Shown piece after piece: positions 51,838-61,479 of a stretch of DNA of 64,000 nt. The stretch is from Effrenium voratum. Lineage: Eukaryota > Sar > Dinophyceae > Suessiales > Symbiodiniaceae. The notes beneath the pieces were generated by a model, which made no database searches, was not told the DNA's origin, and saw nothing but the letters and a program-made list of their open reading frames with translations. The translations under genes and the position numbers were made by a program. Every line of letters begins with the position of its first letter. Position 1 is the stretch's first letter. The stretch covers positions 321,983-385,982 of the forward strand of contig CAUJNA010000846.1 of the NCBI GenBank assembly GCA_963377175.1, written 5' to 3'.

Positions 51838-51912
51838 AAACAAAAAACAGCAGTGATAGATTCCCTTTAAAACCAAAAAGGGAAAACATCTTAACCAAAT
51901 GGAAGATTGGCA
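51838..51912. repeat. Dispersed repeat family L, copy 2
   Basis: CAGCAGTGATAGATTCCCTT, TAAAACCAAAAAGGGAAAAC and ACCAAATGGAAG. Confidence 0.65.
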
Positions 51913-52008
51913 CTAAAACACACAGTACTAAAACCGTAGATCATCAGGTCTGAGTCTGAAGCCACAACAAGCTGGTCCAAACCATTGTGCAGAACAGAAC
52001 AAGGACTA

Positions 52009-52126
52009 CTAGGTCCTCCAGTAGTTTGAGGTTAGAATCAGGGCACCAACTTTTTTATGCAGTCTATTTTAGTAGGGGAACCCTCTCCCAAAAAAGGGGT
52101 GAGAAGGGCACTACTGGGGGACCTAG
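52009..52126. mobile_element. TIR element family C
   Basis: CTAGGTCCTCCAGTAGTTTG at the left and CACTACTGGGGGACCTAG at the right. ACTA occurs immediately outside both ends. Confidence 0.9.
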
Positions 52127-53544
52127 ACTATGGAATAGTCTCCTTTTGGTTGTGATTTTAACCCAAAACCTGGGCTCACTTCGTTCAATACGTGCTTCTT
52201 GGGAATGTCATTCGGGTTTTGGGAATGAACCGGACAGGAACCCACCAAGCCGCAAGTTGGCTGGTTCAGTTTCTGGGTTCAACTGGTCGAACCAGCAAGA
52301 AAGCAAGACTATGAACCAGAAGGGAACCTGCTTAAAGGAAACAGACTCCCTACTGACCAGAAGAAGTCATCCGGGTTCTCTGACTGAGGGTAACTCCAAA
52401 AAGAGACAGACCCACCTGCGTAAGAACCAGCAGTTTGGGAGGCTTGCTGTCTGGCCAGTGGCCAGTTGGTTTGCCTCTGGGAACCCGTTGACCCACCTCC
52501 AAAAGAAATGTTGAGAGCCCCTTGTTTGTTCCATTTTAAGAGACTCACAATGAGTGGGTGGGGGGTAGCTGGATTGGGTGTCCAAAACTTACGGCCAGAG
52601 CCAGACTCTCCTCCATCCCGAAACGCTCGCAGCGAGTCTCTCGAGGGCACCTGCGATTTTGAACGCTCCAACTTCCTGCGTGTTCTCTCGAGGGGCCTTG
52701 GGATTCGAGATCGATCCAGCTGAGACCATGGTGTCTTTCTCAGTTGCCCCTTAGGGACCTGGAAATAAAAGGTGAACCTTTTGGGACCATGACTAAAAAT
52801 GGGTACCAAAACGAGAAAACCATAAGCTTAAAAGGTCGATTCGCTTTGGGCAACTGAGCTTTCTGAGGGAAACACATGCGACCGAGCTAACCGCGACTCC
52901 AGATCCCAAGCTGGTATCTCGAAAAGGGAAGCTCAAGGTCTTGAAGCTTGTCAAAAGGGGAATCCTTTGGGGAAACTGTCCATGTTGGCTCAGATGCCCA
53001 GTGAATTTCCATGGGAAAAGAAGGGCATCCTTTTCTGGTTGGTGACTTGAAAGGGGGAACCCTTCCCCCAAAAAAAAGCAGAAAGGGCACCACTTCCAAA
53101 ATGAGACAAATCCGGTCCTCTGCTTTGCGCCGGCAGGACGAGGTTGGGAAGTGTGCGGCAAATGCTGCGGAGAAAGATGTCACGGTCGAATTTTTTTTCT
53201 GCACAAAAGCCCGTGTAGACAAATCCTGGCAGTGGATCAAATCTGGGAAAATTATGACATGCGGGTGTCTTTTTGTTGGAGTACCACTTGTTTGGTGGCT
53301 TGAAAGGGAAACCGAGAAGAAAACACCAGCGTTGCTTGGGGTCCCATAAGAAGACACACACACACACATTTCACCCACCGGAAACACCTCATGCCTAAGT
53401 CACTTTGGGTGACGCCGCAAAGTGCTAGAGATGTTGTACTTTGCTCAACAAATGCTAAGGAACCAAAAAACAAAGGAATGTTCACCGCTTCAGGCTTGGC
53501 CATTCAAAGTCTCGGAGCGTCCCTGAACATCAAGAGCTCATCTG
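52127..53544. other. No gene seen; local repeat blocks
   Basis: A block near 52985-53085 (CAGATGCCCAGTGAATTTCC, then GAAAGGGGGAACCCTTCCCC) recurs near 58035-58112. No coding region recognised. A short CA run lies near 53355. Confidence 0.45.
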
Positions 53545-53659
53545 AGTCACAATCAAAACCTGGTACAAACATGGTGCACCCAGAACCATGCAAAGTTTTA
53601 GAAAGGCGGCCGCAACTATTTTCGGCTAACCTTCATCTACCCGGGTTTTGATTGTGGCT
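53545..53659. mobile_element. TIR element family G, copy 1
   Basis: AGTCACAATCAAAACCTGG at the left and CCGGGTTTTGATTGTGGCT at the right, with AGAACCATGCA and GGCGGCCGCAACTATTTTCG inside. Confidence 0.8.
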
Positions 53660-53738
53660 TATCGGGCAAAGCAAGCTCACCCATAAAGTTCCCCGCGTGA
53701 ATCAGCTTCGGGTAACACACGGAATGGACATAATTATG

Positions 53739-53866
53739 TGCACCCTGGGGTTCAACCTCCATTAAAACAAAGGTTGACCCAGTTTAGACGATGACAATCT
53801 TTAGGTAAATAATGGTGGTTATATGAACCCCCATTGTTTTAAAGGTTGTTTGAACCCCAGGGTGCA
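53739..53866. mobile_element. TIR element family I, copy 1 (128 bp)
   Basis: TGCACCCTGGGGTTCAACCT at the left and GTTTGAACCCCAGGGTGCA at the right, with ATCTTTAGGTAAATAATGGT inside. Confidence 0.9.
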
Positions 53867-54057
53867 GAAGTATATCTCGACGCAAAAGTCGGGTTGCCCT
53901 TTGTGTTCAACAGCTGGAAGGTCTCTTTTCCGCTGGTTGATCTGTCACCAGCGGTCGGAATCCGAGCTAGGTTTCACCATGAGATCAACATGAGCACCAA
54001 ACCCATGGCGACAGAAACCCTCCAGTCACTGAAGGCCCCTAAGAAAGACATGACTTT

Positions 54058-54122
54058 CACTAGTGATGGATTCCCTTTAAAACCAACAAGGGGAAGTTAA
54101 GCATATTCCTAAGCAAATGCAA
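54058..54122. repeat. Dispersed repeat family L, copy 3
   Basis: CACTAGTGATGGATTCCCTT, TAAAACCAACAAGGGGAAG and AAGCAAATGCAA. Confidence 0.6.
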
Positions 54123-54540
54123 AAACAACTCTTGACTTTGGTTCTGTCCTGGTGATAAAGGTTTCGGTTGGCCTTGCACTAGCCCCCAAAGAATCAGGTA
54201 GAAGCACCTCCAAAAGTGGTCCTGGGGGGCTATGGGCGCTGCTCATGTTTGGAGGCTGACTTCCAACCTTGCAACCCCTTCCTCGGACAGCACAAAAAGG
54301 ACAACTCACATGGAACCTCACTGCATCACGTGGTTTGGACGCTGGCGCAGCTTCCCCGTTTCAAAGGTTTCGTGTTTCGAACCCCCCGACCAAGCCGCCA
54401 GGAAAAAAAAGCAGCCGTGGGAATGAGCACAACAGAAAGGGATTCTCAAAGACTAGCCCATGAGGGGCAGATTCCCAAACGTATCACAGCGTTTGGTTCA
54501 AGCTCGGAGCTTCCTTGGTTTGGAGCCTGGTAGTTTGGAG

Positions 54541-54736
54541 GTATGGATGCCTGGCGAAATCCAGTGACAGCACCCAGTTGAAACCATGGTTGAAACCATA
54601 ATTTGTTGGTAGTTACAGGATAATTAATATGGGGGTTACGCAGGTTTTGGTCCATGTTTCCACTTACCAGGGTTCCATTTTGGTACCGGTTTTCTGAGCC
54701 ACAGCCATATCATAGGGCTTCTTGGGCATCCACAGT
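54541..54736. mobile_element. Family A remnant, apparently containing a family H fragment
   Basis: The left half resembles family A (GGTATGGATGCCTGGCGAAA, GAAACCATGGTTGAAACC, TTTGTTGGTAGTTACAGG) and the right tip is GCATCCACAGTG. Between them lies TTCTGAGCCACAGCC preceded by a family H interior, ending at about 54706. Confidence 0.55.
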
Positions 54737-55387
54737 GAGGCGTTTCCCTAGGCTCAGAACCAGAGGTTGTCCTACCGGGCGAACCTACCGTTGAAGGAAG
54801 CTGACAATCTCGGAGCCTTCGCAGAAATCTTTTGGGTACACCGACAAACAGCTCCAGTGTGGCCCCGCGTTAAAACCCATATGGGGTTCCCTCCAGAATC
54901 TGACAGGGTTCAGAGGCTAATCCATATGGTTTGTCTGAGGGAAAACCCCAAAATGGCGTTCGTTTTGGGTTCCCTTTCAACACACCCCAAACAGAAAACC
55001 GTAAACCCCTCTGAAGAAAACACACCCGTACATATATATATATATATGTATTCTCTTAACATATGACATGGGTTTGGAAGAGACACGAGCAACAGGACTA
55101 TGCAGCTTGGGCCTTCTGTAAACCGCATGAAAGCCGAACCCAAGAAAAGTAACAATCCCCAAAACCGGCCATTGGGGGCTGGAAGCTGCTGATCGTGCCC
55201 GGCACCTTTTTGCCCGCGCAGCCAGCTGCTTGGCAGTGCGTGCGCAAGCTCAAGCACCTGTCAAAGCGGAGGTATGGGCTCTTCCCCTCGTGTCCTTCAA
55301 AGCTAAAGCAACCGCAAACCGACTCGCAGGGTAGTTTTCGAGAAACATCCATGCTTCATAAGGATCAAACATGGGGTTGTGGGGTAC

Positions 55388-55515
55388 TACTGTGGATGGA
55401 TGAAATCCTGCACCACCTAAGAAACCCTGGAACGGTATGATTCCCCTGCAAATACCATTAAACAATGGTGTTTGATGATTTCTTGGGTAGTGCAGGATAT
55501 CGTCCATCCACAGTA
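55388..55515. mobile_element. TIR element family A (128 bp)
   Basis: TACTGTGGATGGATGAAATC at the left and GATATCGTCCATCCACAGTA at the right, with CTGCACCACCTAAGAAACC and TTTCTTGGGTAGTGCAG inside. Confidence 0.92.
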
Positions 55516-55750
55516 TCAACCTAAGCTACCTAGAGATCTTACAACATTTCCGTCTTATCCTTCAGCCCCTCCGACCCACTCGGCAGGCCAAAGGCCGAAG
55601 TGACCCAGGCGGCCCTTCTCGGCACGTCCAAGCGTTAGCTATGCCTCCCTTCACGCCATGGCGTGTCGCATTCAGCCAGATCTGCCCGGAACACGTCGGA
55701 ATTGAGTTGCCAGATGCTCCCGGACCAAAATGCCTTAGGCGACACAAATC

Positions 55751-55852
55751 TCCGTGTGACCCTGGAAAAAACAGACCTTTTTGGGGCTTGGACCAGTTGT
55801 AGTGGGGCAGCCACCAAAAAAAAAGGAAAAAGGGTGCCACTGAACAACTGAG
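55751..55852. mobile_element. TIR element family D, copy 2
   Basis: TGACCCTGGAAAAAACAGAC, GGGGCTTGGACCAGTTGTAG and GGTGCCACTGAACAACTGAG. The left tip has decayed. Confidence 0.75.
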
Positions 55853-55865
55853 AAATTCCCTTCAT

Positions 55866-56335
55866 GCTAAACAAGCAACTTGAGTAAGCGTGTTCCTTCC
55901 AGGAATGAAACTGTGCAGCTTGAGTAAACGTCAACCTTTCGGGAATGCACATGTGCAACCTCAGTAGACGTGTTTGGAGCAAGCGTGTTCCTTTCAGGAA
56001 TGTAAATGTACAACTTGAGCAAGCATGTTCCTTTCGGTAGTTGAAATGTGCAACTTGGGTACGTAAACGTCTTCCTATTGCGCAACTTGAGTAAACGTGT
56101 GCCTTTCAGGAAAATACATGTGCAACTTGAGTAAGCGTGTTCCTTCAGGAATTTAAATGCGCGACTTGAGTAATTGTGTTCCTTTCAGGAATGTAGGAGG
56201 TTCCAATTGAGTAAACGTCTTCTTTTCAGGAACTTACACGCGCAATTTGAGTAAGCGGGTTCTTTGCAAACATTTAAATGTTCAACTTGAGTAAACGTGT
56301 GCCATTCTGGAAACTACATGTGCAAGCACACGTCT
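55866..56335. repeat. Minisatellite, about 11 units of about 40 bp
   Basis: The unit is CTTGAGTAAACGTGTTCCTT, TCAGGAATGTAAATGTGCAA with variation. One unit appears shortened (about 56050). The repeat reappears at 57180-57285. Confidence 0.93.
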
Positions 56336-56339
56336 TCTT

Positions 56340-56825
56340 GCAGGACATTCCCCCCTTGATTTCCCCTTTAATTTCTCCGTTATGTGCCCCTTCATGCCCC
56401 TTAAGTTTCCTTCATCGTCCATCCCTTTATTTCCCCTTCATTCTCACTTCAGTTCTCTTCATGTCCCTTCATTTTCCCTGTATCATCTCTTCATTTCTCT
56501 GTAATGTCCTCTTTATTTTCCTTCATTTCCCATCCCTTTATTTCCCCTTCATTTCCCTTCATTTCCCTTCATTTCCCTTCATTTCCCTTCATTTCCCATT
56601 CCTTTATTTTCCTTTGTCCAGTATTTTCCTCTTCATGTCCCCTTCATGTTGGATGTTTGGCCAAATGAAAGGGACATGACATGAACAAGAAGGGACATGA
56701 CGGGGACATGAGAGGAAATGAAGGGAACATGAAAGGGAAATGACGGGACATGAAGGGGAATGCAGGGTGAAGTGGAAACGAAGAGGACAATGGAGGCGAA
56801 ATGAAGGGGAAATGAAGAAACATGA
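56340..56825. repeat. Pyrimidine/purine imperfect inverted repeat
   Basis: The left part (56340-56645) is CCCCTTCATTTCCC-type pyrimidine repeats. The right part (56665-56825) is the complementary GGGACATGAAGGGGAAATGA type. The turn lies at TTGGCCAAATG near 56658. It could form a hairpin or triplex-like structure. Confidence 0.85.
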
Positions 56826-57179
56826 TCTTCCTCGTTAAGTTTTGCCTGTGTTGGACAAAGCCAGTGGCAGAATTCATCATTCTATGATAAGTGAATAGTA
56901 CTTCAAATATATAATCGCACCAGTCTATATTGTGTTTGTCTTTGTTTTCATATGCCTCAACTCTGTCCTGCAATTGCTTCAATGACAATCTCACTGAATG
57001 AAGTGTGATCTTTTGTGACACAATGTTCTATGCCCCAAATATTATGGTATTGCTTTTGTACTCAATGCGCCTTTATCACGAGGTAGCCAGCAATTCGCAA
57101 TGACACACTGTACTTGTACGACACATATTAGACAGCAGGCCTGACATGTCGGTCGGCGGTCCGAGCCGGACGCAAGTTC
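56826..57179. other. No gene seen
   Basis: AT-rich sequence without recognised features. Confidence 0.5.
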
Positions 57180-57285
57180 CATGTGCAACTTGAGTAAGCG
57201 TGTTCCTTTCAGGAAATCAATCGCGCAACTTGAGCAAATGCGCTCCTTTCCGGGATCTGAGTGTGCAACCTGAGTAACCAGAAAA
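57180..57285. repeat. Second block of the 40-bp minisatellite, about 2.5 units
   Basis: CAACTTGAGTAAGCGTGTTC, CTTTCAGGAAATCAATCGCG and similar units match 55866-56335. Confidence 0.88.
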
Positions 57286-57302
57286 GTGGTGTGCATGACT
57301 AA

Positions 57303-57421
57303 ACCTTACCCCTTAAAACTCCCTGCGCCCTGAAAAAGTTCTCATCTTTTACAGACATATAGCCCACGTTACCCCCAGAAAGTCGAGAACAGTTTCGTGT
57401 TTTTAAGAGGCAAGAAACTGA
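57303..57421. repeat. Dispersed repeat family M, copy 2
   Basis: CCCCTTAAAACTCCCTGCGC, CATCTTTTACAGACATATAG and TTTCGTGTTTTTAAGAGGCA match 46253-46363. Confidence 0.8.
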
Positions 57422-57483
57422 TTGCGGCCAGAACTTTCCACCGGAAGTATTATCCAAACCGCATGGGCCACCAGTTGTGTTTG

Positions 57484-57614
57484 GTGCTGATGGTTACGAA
57501 ATCCAGAAATCGCACCACCTAAACCATGTTGAAACCACTGTCTGTTGGTATAGGGAATCAGACCATTCCAGGGCTTCTTAGGTGGTGCGAAATGGATTTT
57601 GTCCATCCACAGTA
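57484..57614. mobile_element. TIR element family A, decayed left end
   Basis: GCTGATGGTTACGAAATCC and GCACCACCTAAACCATG at the left; CTTCTTAGGTGGTGCGAAAT and TTTGTCCATCCACAGTA at the right. Confidence 0.82.
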
Positions 57615-57741
57615 GGGTCTTCTTCTTGGCCTTTTTGTTGGAGAAAGCTTTCAGAGACCTTTTCGTGGGCAATCCCCCTCTTAGTGTTTTTGTTCTTCTT
57701 TTTTTTTAAATATATATATATATATAACTCCAAGCAAGACA

Positions 57742-57869
57742 TACTGTGGATGGTTGCGACATCCAATTCGCACCACCTAAGCCATGAGAAACCATAACGT
57801 TTGTTGGTATTACAGGTGAATCGTCATTCCAGGGTGTTTTTAGCTGCAGGTTTTGGTCCATCCAGAGTA
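57742..57869. mobile_element. TIR element family A (128 bp)
   Basis: TACTGTGGATGGTTGCGACA at the left and TTTTGGTCCATCCAGAGTA at the right, with GCACCACCTAAGCCATG and TTTGTTGGTATTACAGG inside. Confidence 0.85.
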
Positions 57870-58122
57870 TTTGGTGCGGCCTGGGGTGTATCATGGAATC
57901 TGTTTGAAGGGCAAATCGGCTACCAACGTGCACCCTCCATGATTTTCTTGGCAGCGCCACTTTTTGACGTCGAGTCCTCCATTTCGGGGTGGAAGCTTTG
58001 GAATCGCCCTGAAGGGTACAGCGACCAAACTCAGATGTCCAGTGGATTTCCATGGCAAAAAAAACGCATCCTTTTTGGGGTTGGTTGACTTTAAAGGGGT
58101 ACCCTTCCCCAAAAAAGGGAAA

Positions 58123-58230
58123 CTAGGTCCTCCAGTAGAGAGGCTAGAATCGGCGAACCCACTTTTTCCTTTGCAGTCTATTTTAGTACGGGAACCCTTC
58201 CCCAAAAAAAGGGGCTACTGGGGGACCTAG
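58123..58230. mobile_element. TIR element family C (108 bp)
   Basis: CTAGGTCCTCCAGTAGAGAG at the left and GGCTACTGGGGGACCTAG at the right, with TTTGCAGTCTATTTTAGTAC inside. Confidence 0.92.
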
Positions 58231-58948
58231 GAAAACAGGGGCAGCTGGGCAAATCTGCATGTAGGCCAAGGCCCCCTGGGCGACGGGATGCGACGCGCCC
58301 GGGGCATCTGGAGCCGCTCTCAGAAAATCTTCGCCCACTCCATGCCTCACACGCAAGGGGCACATGTCGGAGGTAAGACCGCAATTGAAAGGCCGAAGAT
58401 ATTTAAGTTCTTACATATATATAGATATATATATATATAACTACACATGTATCAATGCATGAAACATATATGCACGTGGACATATTCAGATATACATGTA
58501 GTTGACCTTAAAAAAACAAATCAATACCCATGATGTAAACAAAGCCAACATGTAGGCATGTTCTTTTTCACCCAAAGGCTCTGGCCCTGAACTTCTCATA
58601 AACCGAATTCAGGCCGTGCCCCTGACTACTAGCCTTCACCAACCAGAAGCAATGAATTCCCAAAGAGCCTTCATGGGTGTAACCGCTCGTTTTGCACCTC
58701 AACTGGATGAGCCTCGTTTGGGCGAACGGCAGTATTTACAGGAGAAGCATATCATTCCGTTGGGTTTCTTAAATGGTGCGAAATGGTGTCGTCCATCGAC
58801 AGGGGGCGGTGCTCTCGTGGCTCTTGTTTGGAGGCTCCGGCACTACGAGTTCTTTGCAGAGAACCATTTAGGGAACCAACAGGAACACCACCCTGTTGCA
58901 GGTTCACATCCGCCAACGCAGGACCCATATTGGCTGCAAATTCTACAA
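58231..58948. other. No gene; AT run and one half family A end
   Basis: An AT dinucleotide tract lies at about 58414-58441. CTTAAATGGTGCGAAATGG and GTCGTCCATCGACAGG near 58769-58803 look like a lone right end of family A. Confidence 0.5.
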
Positions 58949-59086
58949 CTAGGTCCTCCAGTAGTTTGAGGTTAGAATAAGTTGGTACCAATGTTTTCCT
59001 TGTTTATCTATTTTAGTAGGGGAACCGAATCTCCCACCCAAAAAAGGAACGGTAAAAGAAACGGCACCAATTGCTGGGGGACCTAG
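58949..59086. mobile_element. TIR element family C (about 138 bp)
   Basis: CTAGGTCCTCCAGTAGTTTG at the left and ATTGCTGGGGGACCTAG at the right, with AGGGGAACCGAATCTCCCAC inside. Confidence 0.92.
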
Positions 59087-59176
59087 ATTAAAAAAAAGAA
59101 GTCCAAATCCTGAAATTAGAATTGCGCATCCCCAAGTTTTGAAGGACGATCAATCATCGATGACTCATACACCTTC

Positions 59177-59312
59177 CTCAGTTGTTCAGTGACCCTGGGA
59201 AAAAAAGGTCAATAACAGGGAACCCTTTTTGGGGCTTGGACAATTTTTAGTGCAGCCACCCCCAAAAAAAAGGAGAAAAAGGGGAAATAATTGGTGCCAC
59301 TGAACAACTGAG
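59177..59312. mobile_element. TIR element family D, copy 3 (136 bp)
   Basis: CTCAGTTGTTCAGTGACCCT at the left and GGTGCCACTGAACAACTGAG at the right, the best preserved pair in the family. Confidence 0.9.
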
Positions 59313-60031
59313 CTTCTATAACATCGTCCTCTGAGCTGTACCCTGCCAAGAGCACGGCCCTTTGAGAAAGTGAAGCTCTCTGTGCTCACCTCAGGGAGCT
59401 CAAGGAAAGAGAGCATCAGGTCAGCCCAATGTTCAACCCTTCAAGACGAGTCGCATCCTTTTGGACAGGGGGCCTCTGCAATTACAATCAGTTCATGTTG
59501 ACCAACCATTTTTTTGTTCAACCAAGCCCAAATCGCCAGTTGCTGATTTTGTTTCCATGCACTTTATCCAACAGAAAAAGCAGCAACTTGGCTATCTAGG
59601 CAGGTTGTCAACAGGGGATGCGGCAAACCACTCTTGGAGGGGCCAGGAAACACCCCCTATAAAGAAACTGGGGTTGATTCATATGGAGTCGACATCAAAG
59701 GCCAAACCCTTGGAAACTGAATGTCTTCACTTTCGATTGAGTGGCTTGGCCAAAGGAAGTCCACACTAGTTGGCCACTAAACTAGATAAGTCGGATCGAT
59801 AAAAAAAACACAAAGAAGCTTTGTAGTATAATTGACTCTGTCTGTATTGGGAATACGAGTACCCCCTTTGCAGTGTTGAAAGGGAAGCCACACACTAAGA
59901 AACACACTCCCAAATGGGTTTGTCAAAATGGTGCGCCCGAGACAGAGTGGCACCCACCAACGGAGAAAGATCCAACCGCCGGAGGGGCGCTCTCGCACTG
60001 TGGTCCAACCATGGTCGCCGCCCAACACGCG
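59313..60031. other. No gene seen
   Basis: A possible family K fragment lies near 59738-59770 (GAGTGGCTTGGCCAAAGG). No coding region recognised. Confidence 0.4.
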
Positions 60032-60243
60032 AGTCGCAATCAAACCCTGGTACTAAAATGGTCGTAATCCCGGAACCATGTGCAGGATTAAGAAGGCGGA
60101 TATCCGCAGCTATTGGCAAGGGGATCGCCCCTTACCAACCTTGACATGGCCTCTTCAAAAGCTGACAGGTGATTTGTGGCTTTTCGGCAGCCCCCCACTA
60201 AAAGTGGAACCAGATCATCTACCCAGGTTTTGAGGACGTGGCT
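60032..60243. mobile_element. TIR element family G, copy 2 with internal extra sequence
   Basis: AGTCGCAATCAAACCCTGGT at the left and ACCCAGGTTTTGAGGACGTG followed by GCT at the right. Compared with the copy at 53545, about 75-95 extra bases lie in the middle. Confidence 0.65.
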
Positions 60244-60346
60244 CACGTTTGACCCCAACAGGGGCTGTCTGGAGGTGAAGGGTGCCCTGTGGATGGGCGT
60301 GAAGAGAAAACACCGGGCAACAGAAATCCATTTTGGGGCGAAACCC

Positions 60347-60473
60347 TACGGTGGTTGCGAAATCCATTTCGCACCACCCAAGAAGCCATGAAAACCATTG
60401 TTTGTTGGTATTTACAGGGAAATCGTCATTCTGGGGTTTCCCAGGTGGTGCAGGATTTCGTCCATCCACAGTA
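60347..60473. mobile_element. TIR element family A (127 bp)
   Basis: TACGGTGGTTGCGAAATCCA at the left and GGATTTCGTCCATCCACAGT plus A at the right, with TTTGTTGGTATTTACAGGGA inside. Confidence 0.9.
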
Positions 60474-61056
60474 TGTGAACACGCAGCCACTTGGTACGCT
60501 CATTTGACCAGAGCTCATAATGTGTGCAGTATTTAAAGCCCTGACAACTGTCCTGGTTATACCAGTTATACCCCAAAGCCTGCATATCAAGTATCCGCCA
60601 TGCACAGCATGTGCCCACTGCCTACTTGCAACCAAGAGGACCTGAGAAATAGGTGATCTAGGGACTCTGGACCTAGCCTGAATAAGTCCACCAAACAGGC
60701 AAAAACCACGACGTCAAAAGCGAGCGCTGCGCTTTGGACACATGAGCGATGCACCACGAGTCATCTTACTTCCTAGTGCCAGCATTGCGAATGCATTTGA
60801 GACCATTTATCGCTGCAACGGGATCGTCCAAGCAGGGAAATACCGGGAGCCCCAGACACCAATCATATTTGCAAGCAAATTGACAAAGAATTGTCCAGTA
60901 GCATCTATGAACCATCCAAAAACTGATCTTATGGCTTCCTTTCGGGGAAAAGCTCGCGTGTACTTCCGTTTTGTTGGGGGCTGGGCATGAGATGAAATTG
61001 ATGAAATGCGAACCCCGCACTGAAAAACATGGAATCCAAACACACTGTGTAGAGCA
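60474..61056. other. No gene seen
   Basis: Short frames only (for example 60742-60990, plus), with no recognised domain. Confidence 0.4.
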
Positions 61057-61152
61057 CACTTCCTGAGTGGATTGGCCCAAAAAAGTTCAAACTTTCTGTT
61101 TGCCACCAAAAGGGTCTTCCCAAAAAGCTTAAAGTCCAGGAACCCAGGGAGA
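61057..61152. mobile_element. TIR element family K, copy 3
   Basis: CACTTCCTGAGTGGATTGGC at the left, TTCTGTTTGCCACCAAAAGG and CCCAAAAAGCTTAAAGTCC inside, and a right end running into a GA repeat. Confidence 0.75.
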
Positions 61153-61288
61153 GAGAGAGAGAGTGTCTCCCTTGCGCCATGGATCCACCCTATAGCTGCA
61201 AGGATCTGAGCTATCTCTAAGACTCAAAGCTGCCATGGAGGCAACTCCATGGGGGGACGCCTTGTTCTTGAAAAATAGTTGCAAATGA

Positions 61289-61419
61289 GTACCCAGGGGT
61301 TCAACCCCCATTTAAACAAAGGCAAGGACCCAATTTAGATGATTACAATCTTTAGGTAAATGATGATAATTGTATGAACCCAACCATTGTTTTAAAGGTT
61401 GTTTGAACCCCAGAAAGTA
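61289..61419. mobile_element. TIR element family I, copy 2
   Basis: GTACCCAGGGGTTCAACCCC at the left and GTTTGAACCCCAGAAAGTAC at the right, with ATCTTTAGGTAAATGATGAT inside. Confidence 0.82.
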
Positions 61420-61479
61420 CCTGCGGCCGTTTTCGGAATCACACGGCCGCAATATCTTGCGACCCTCGTGGCAGACGTG

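Noticed and set aside
57711..58441. AT dinucleotide tracts as promoter TATA regions
   Set aside because: They are simple repeats with no gene downstream.
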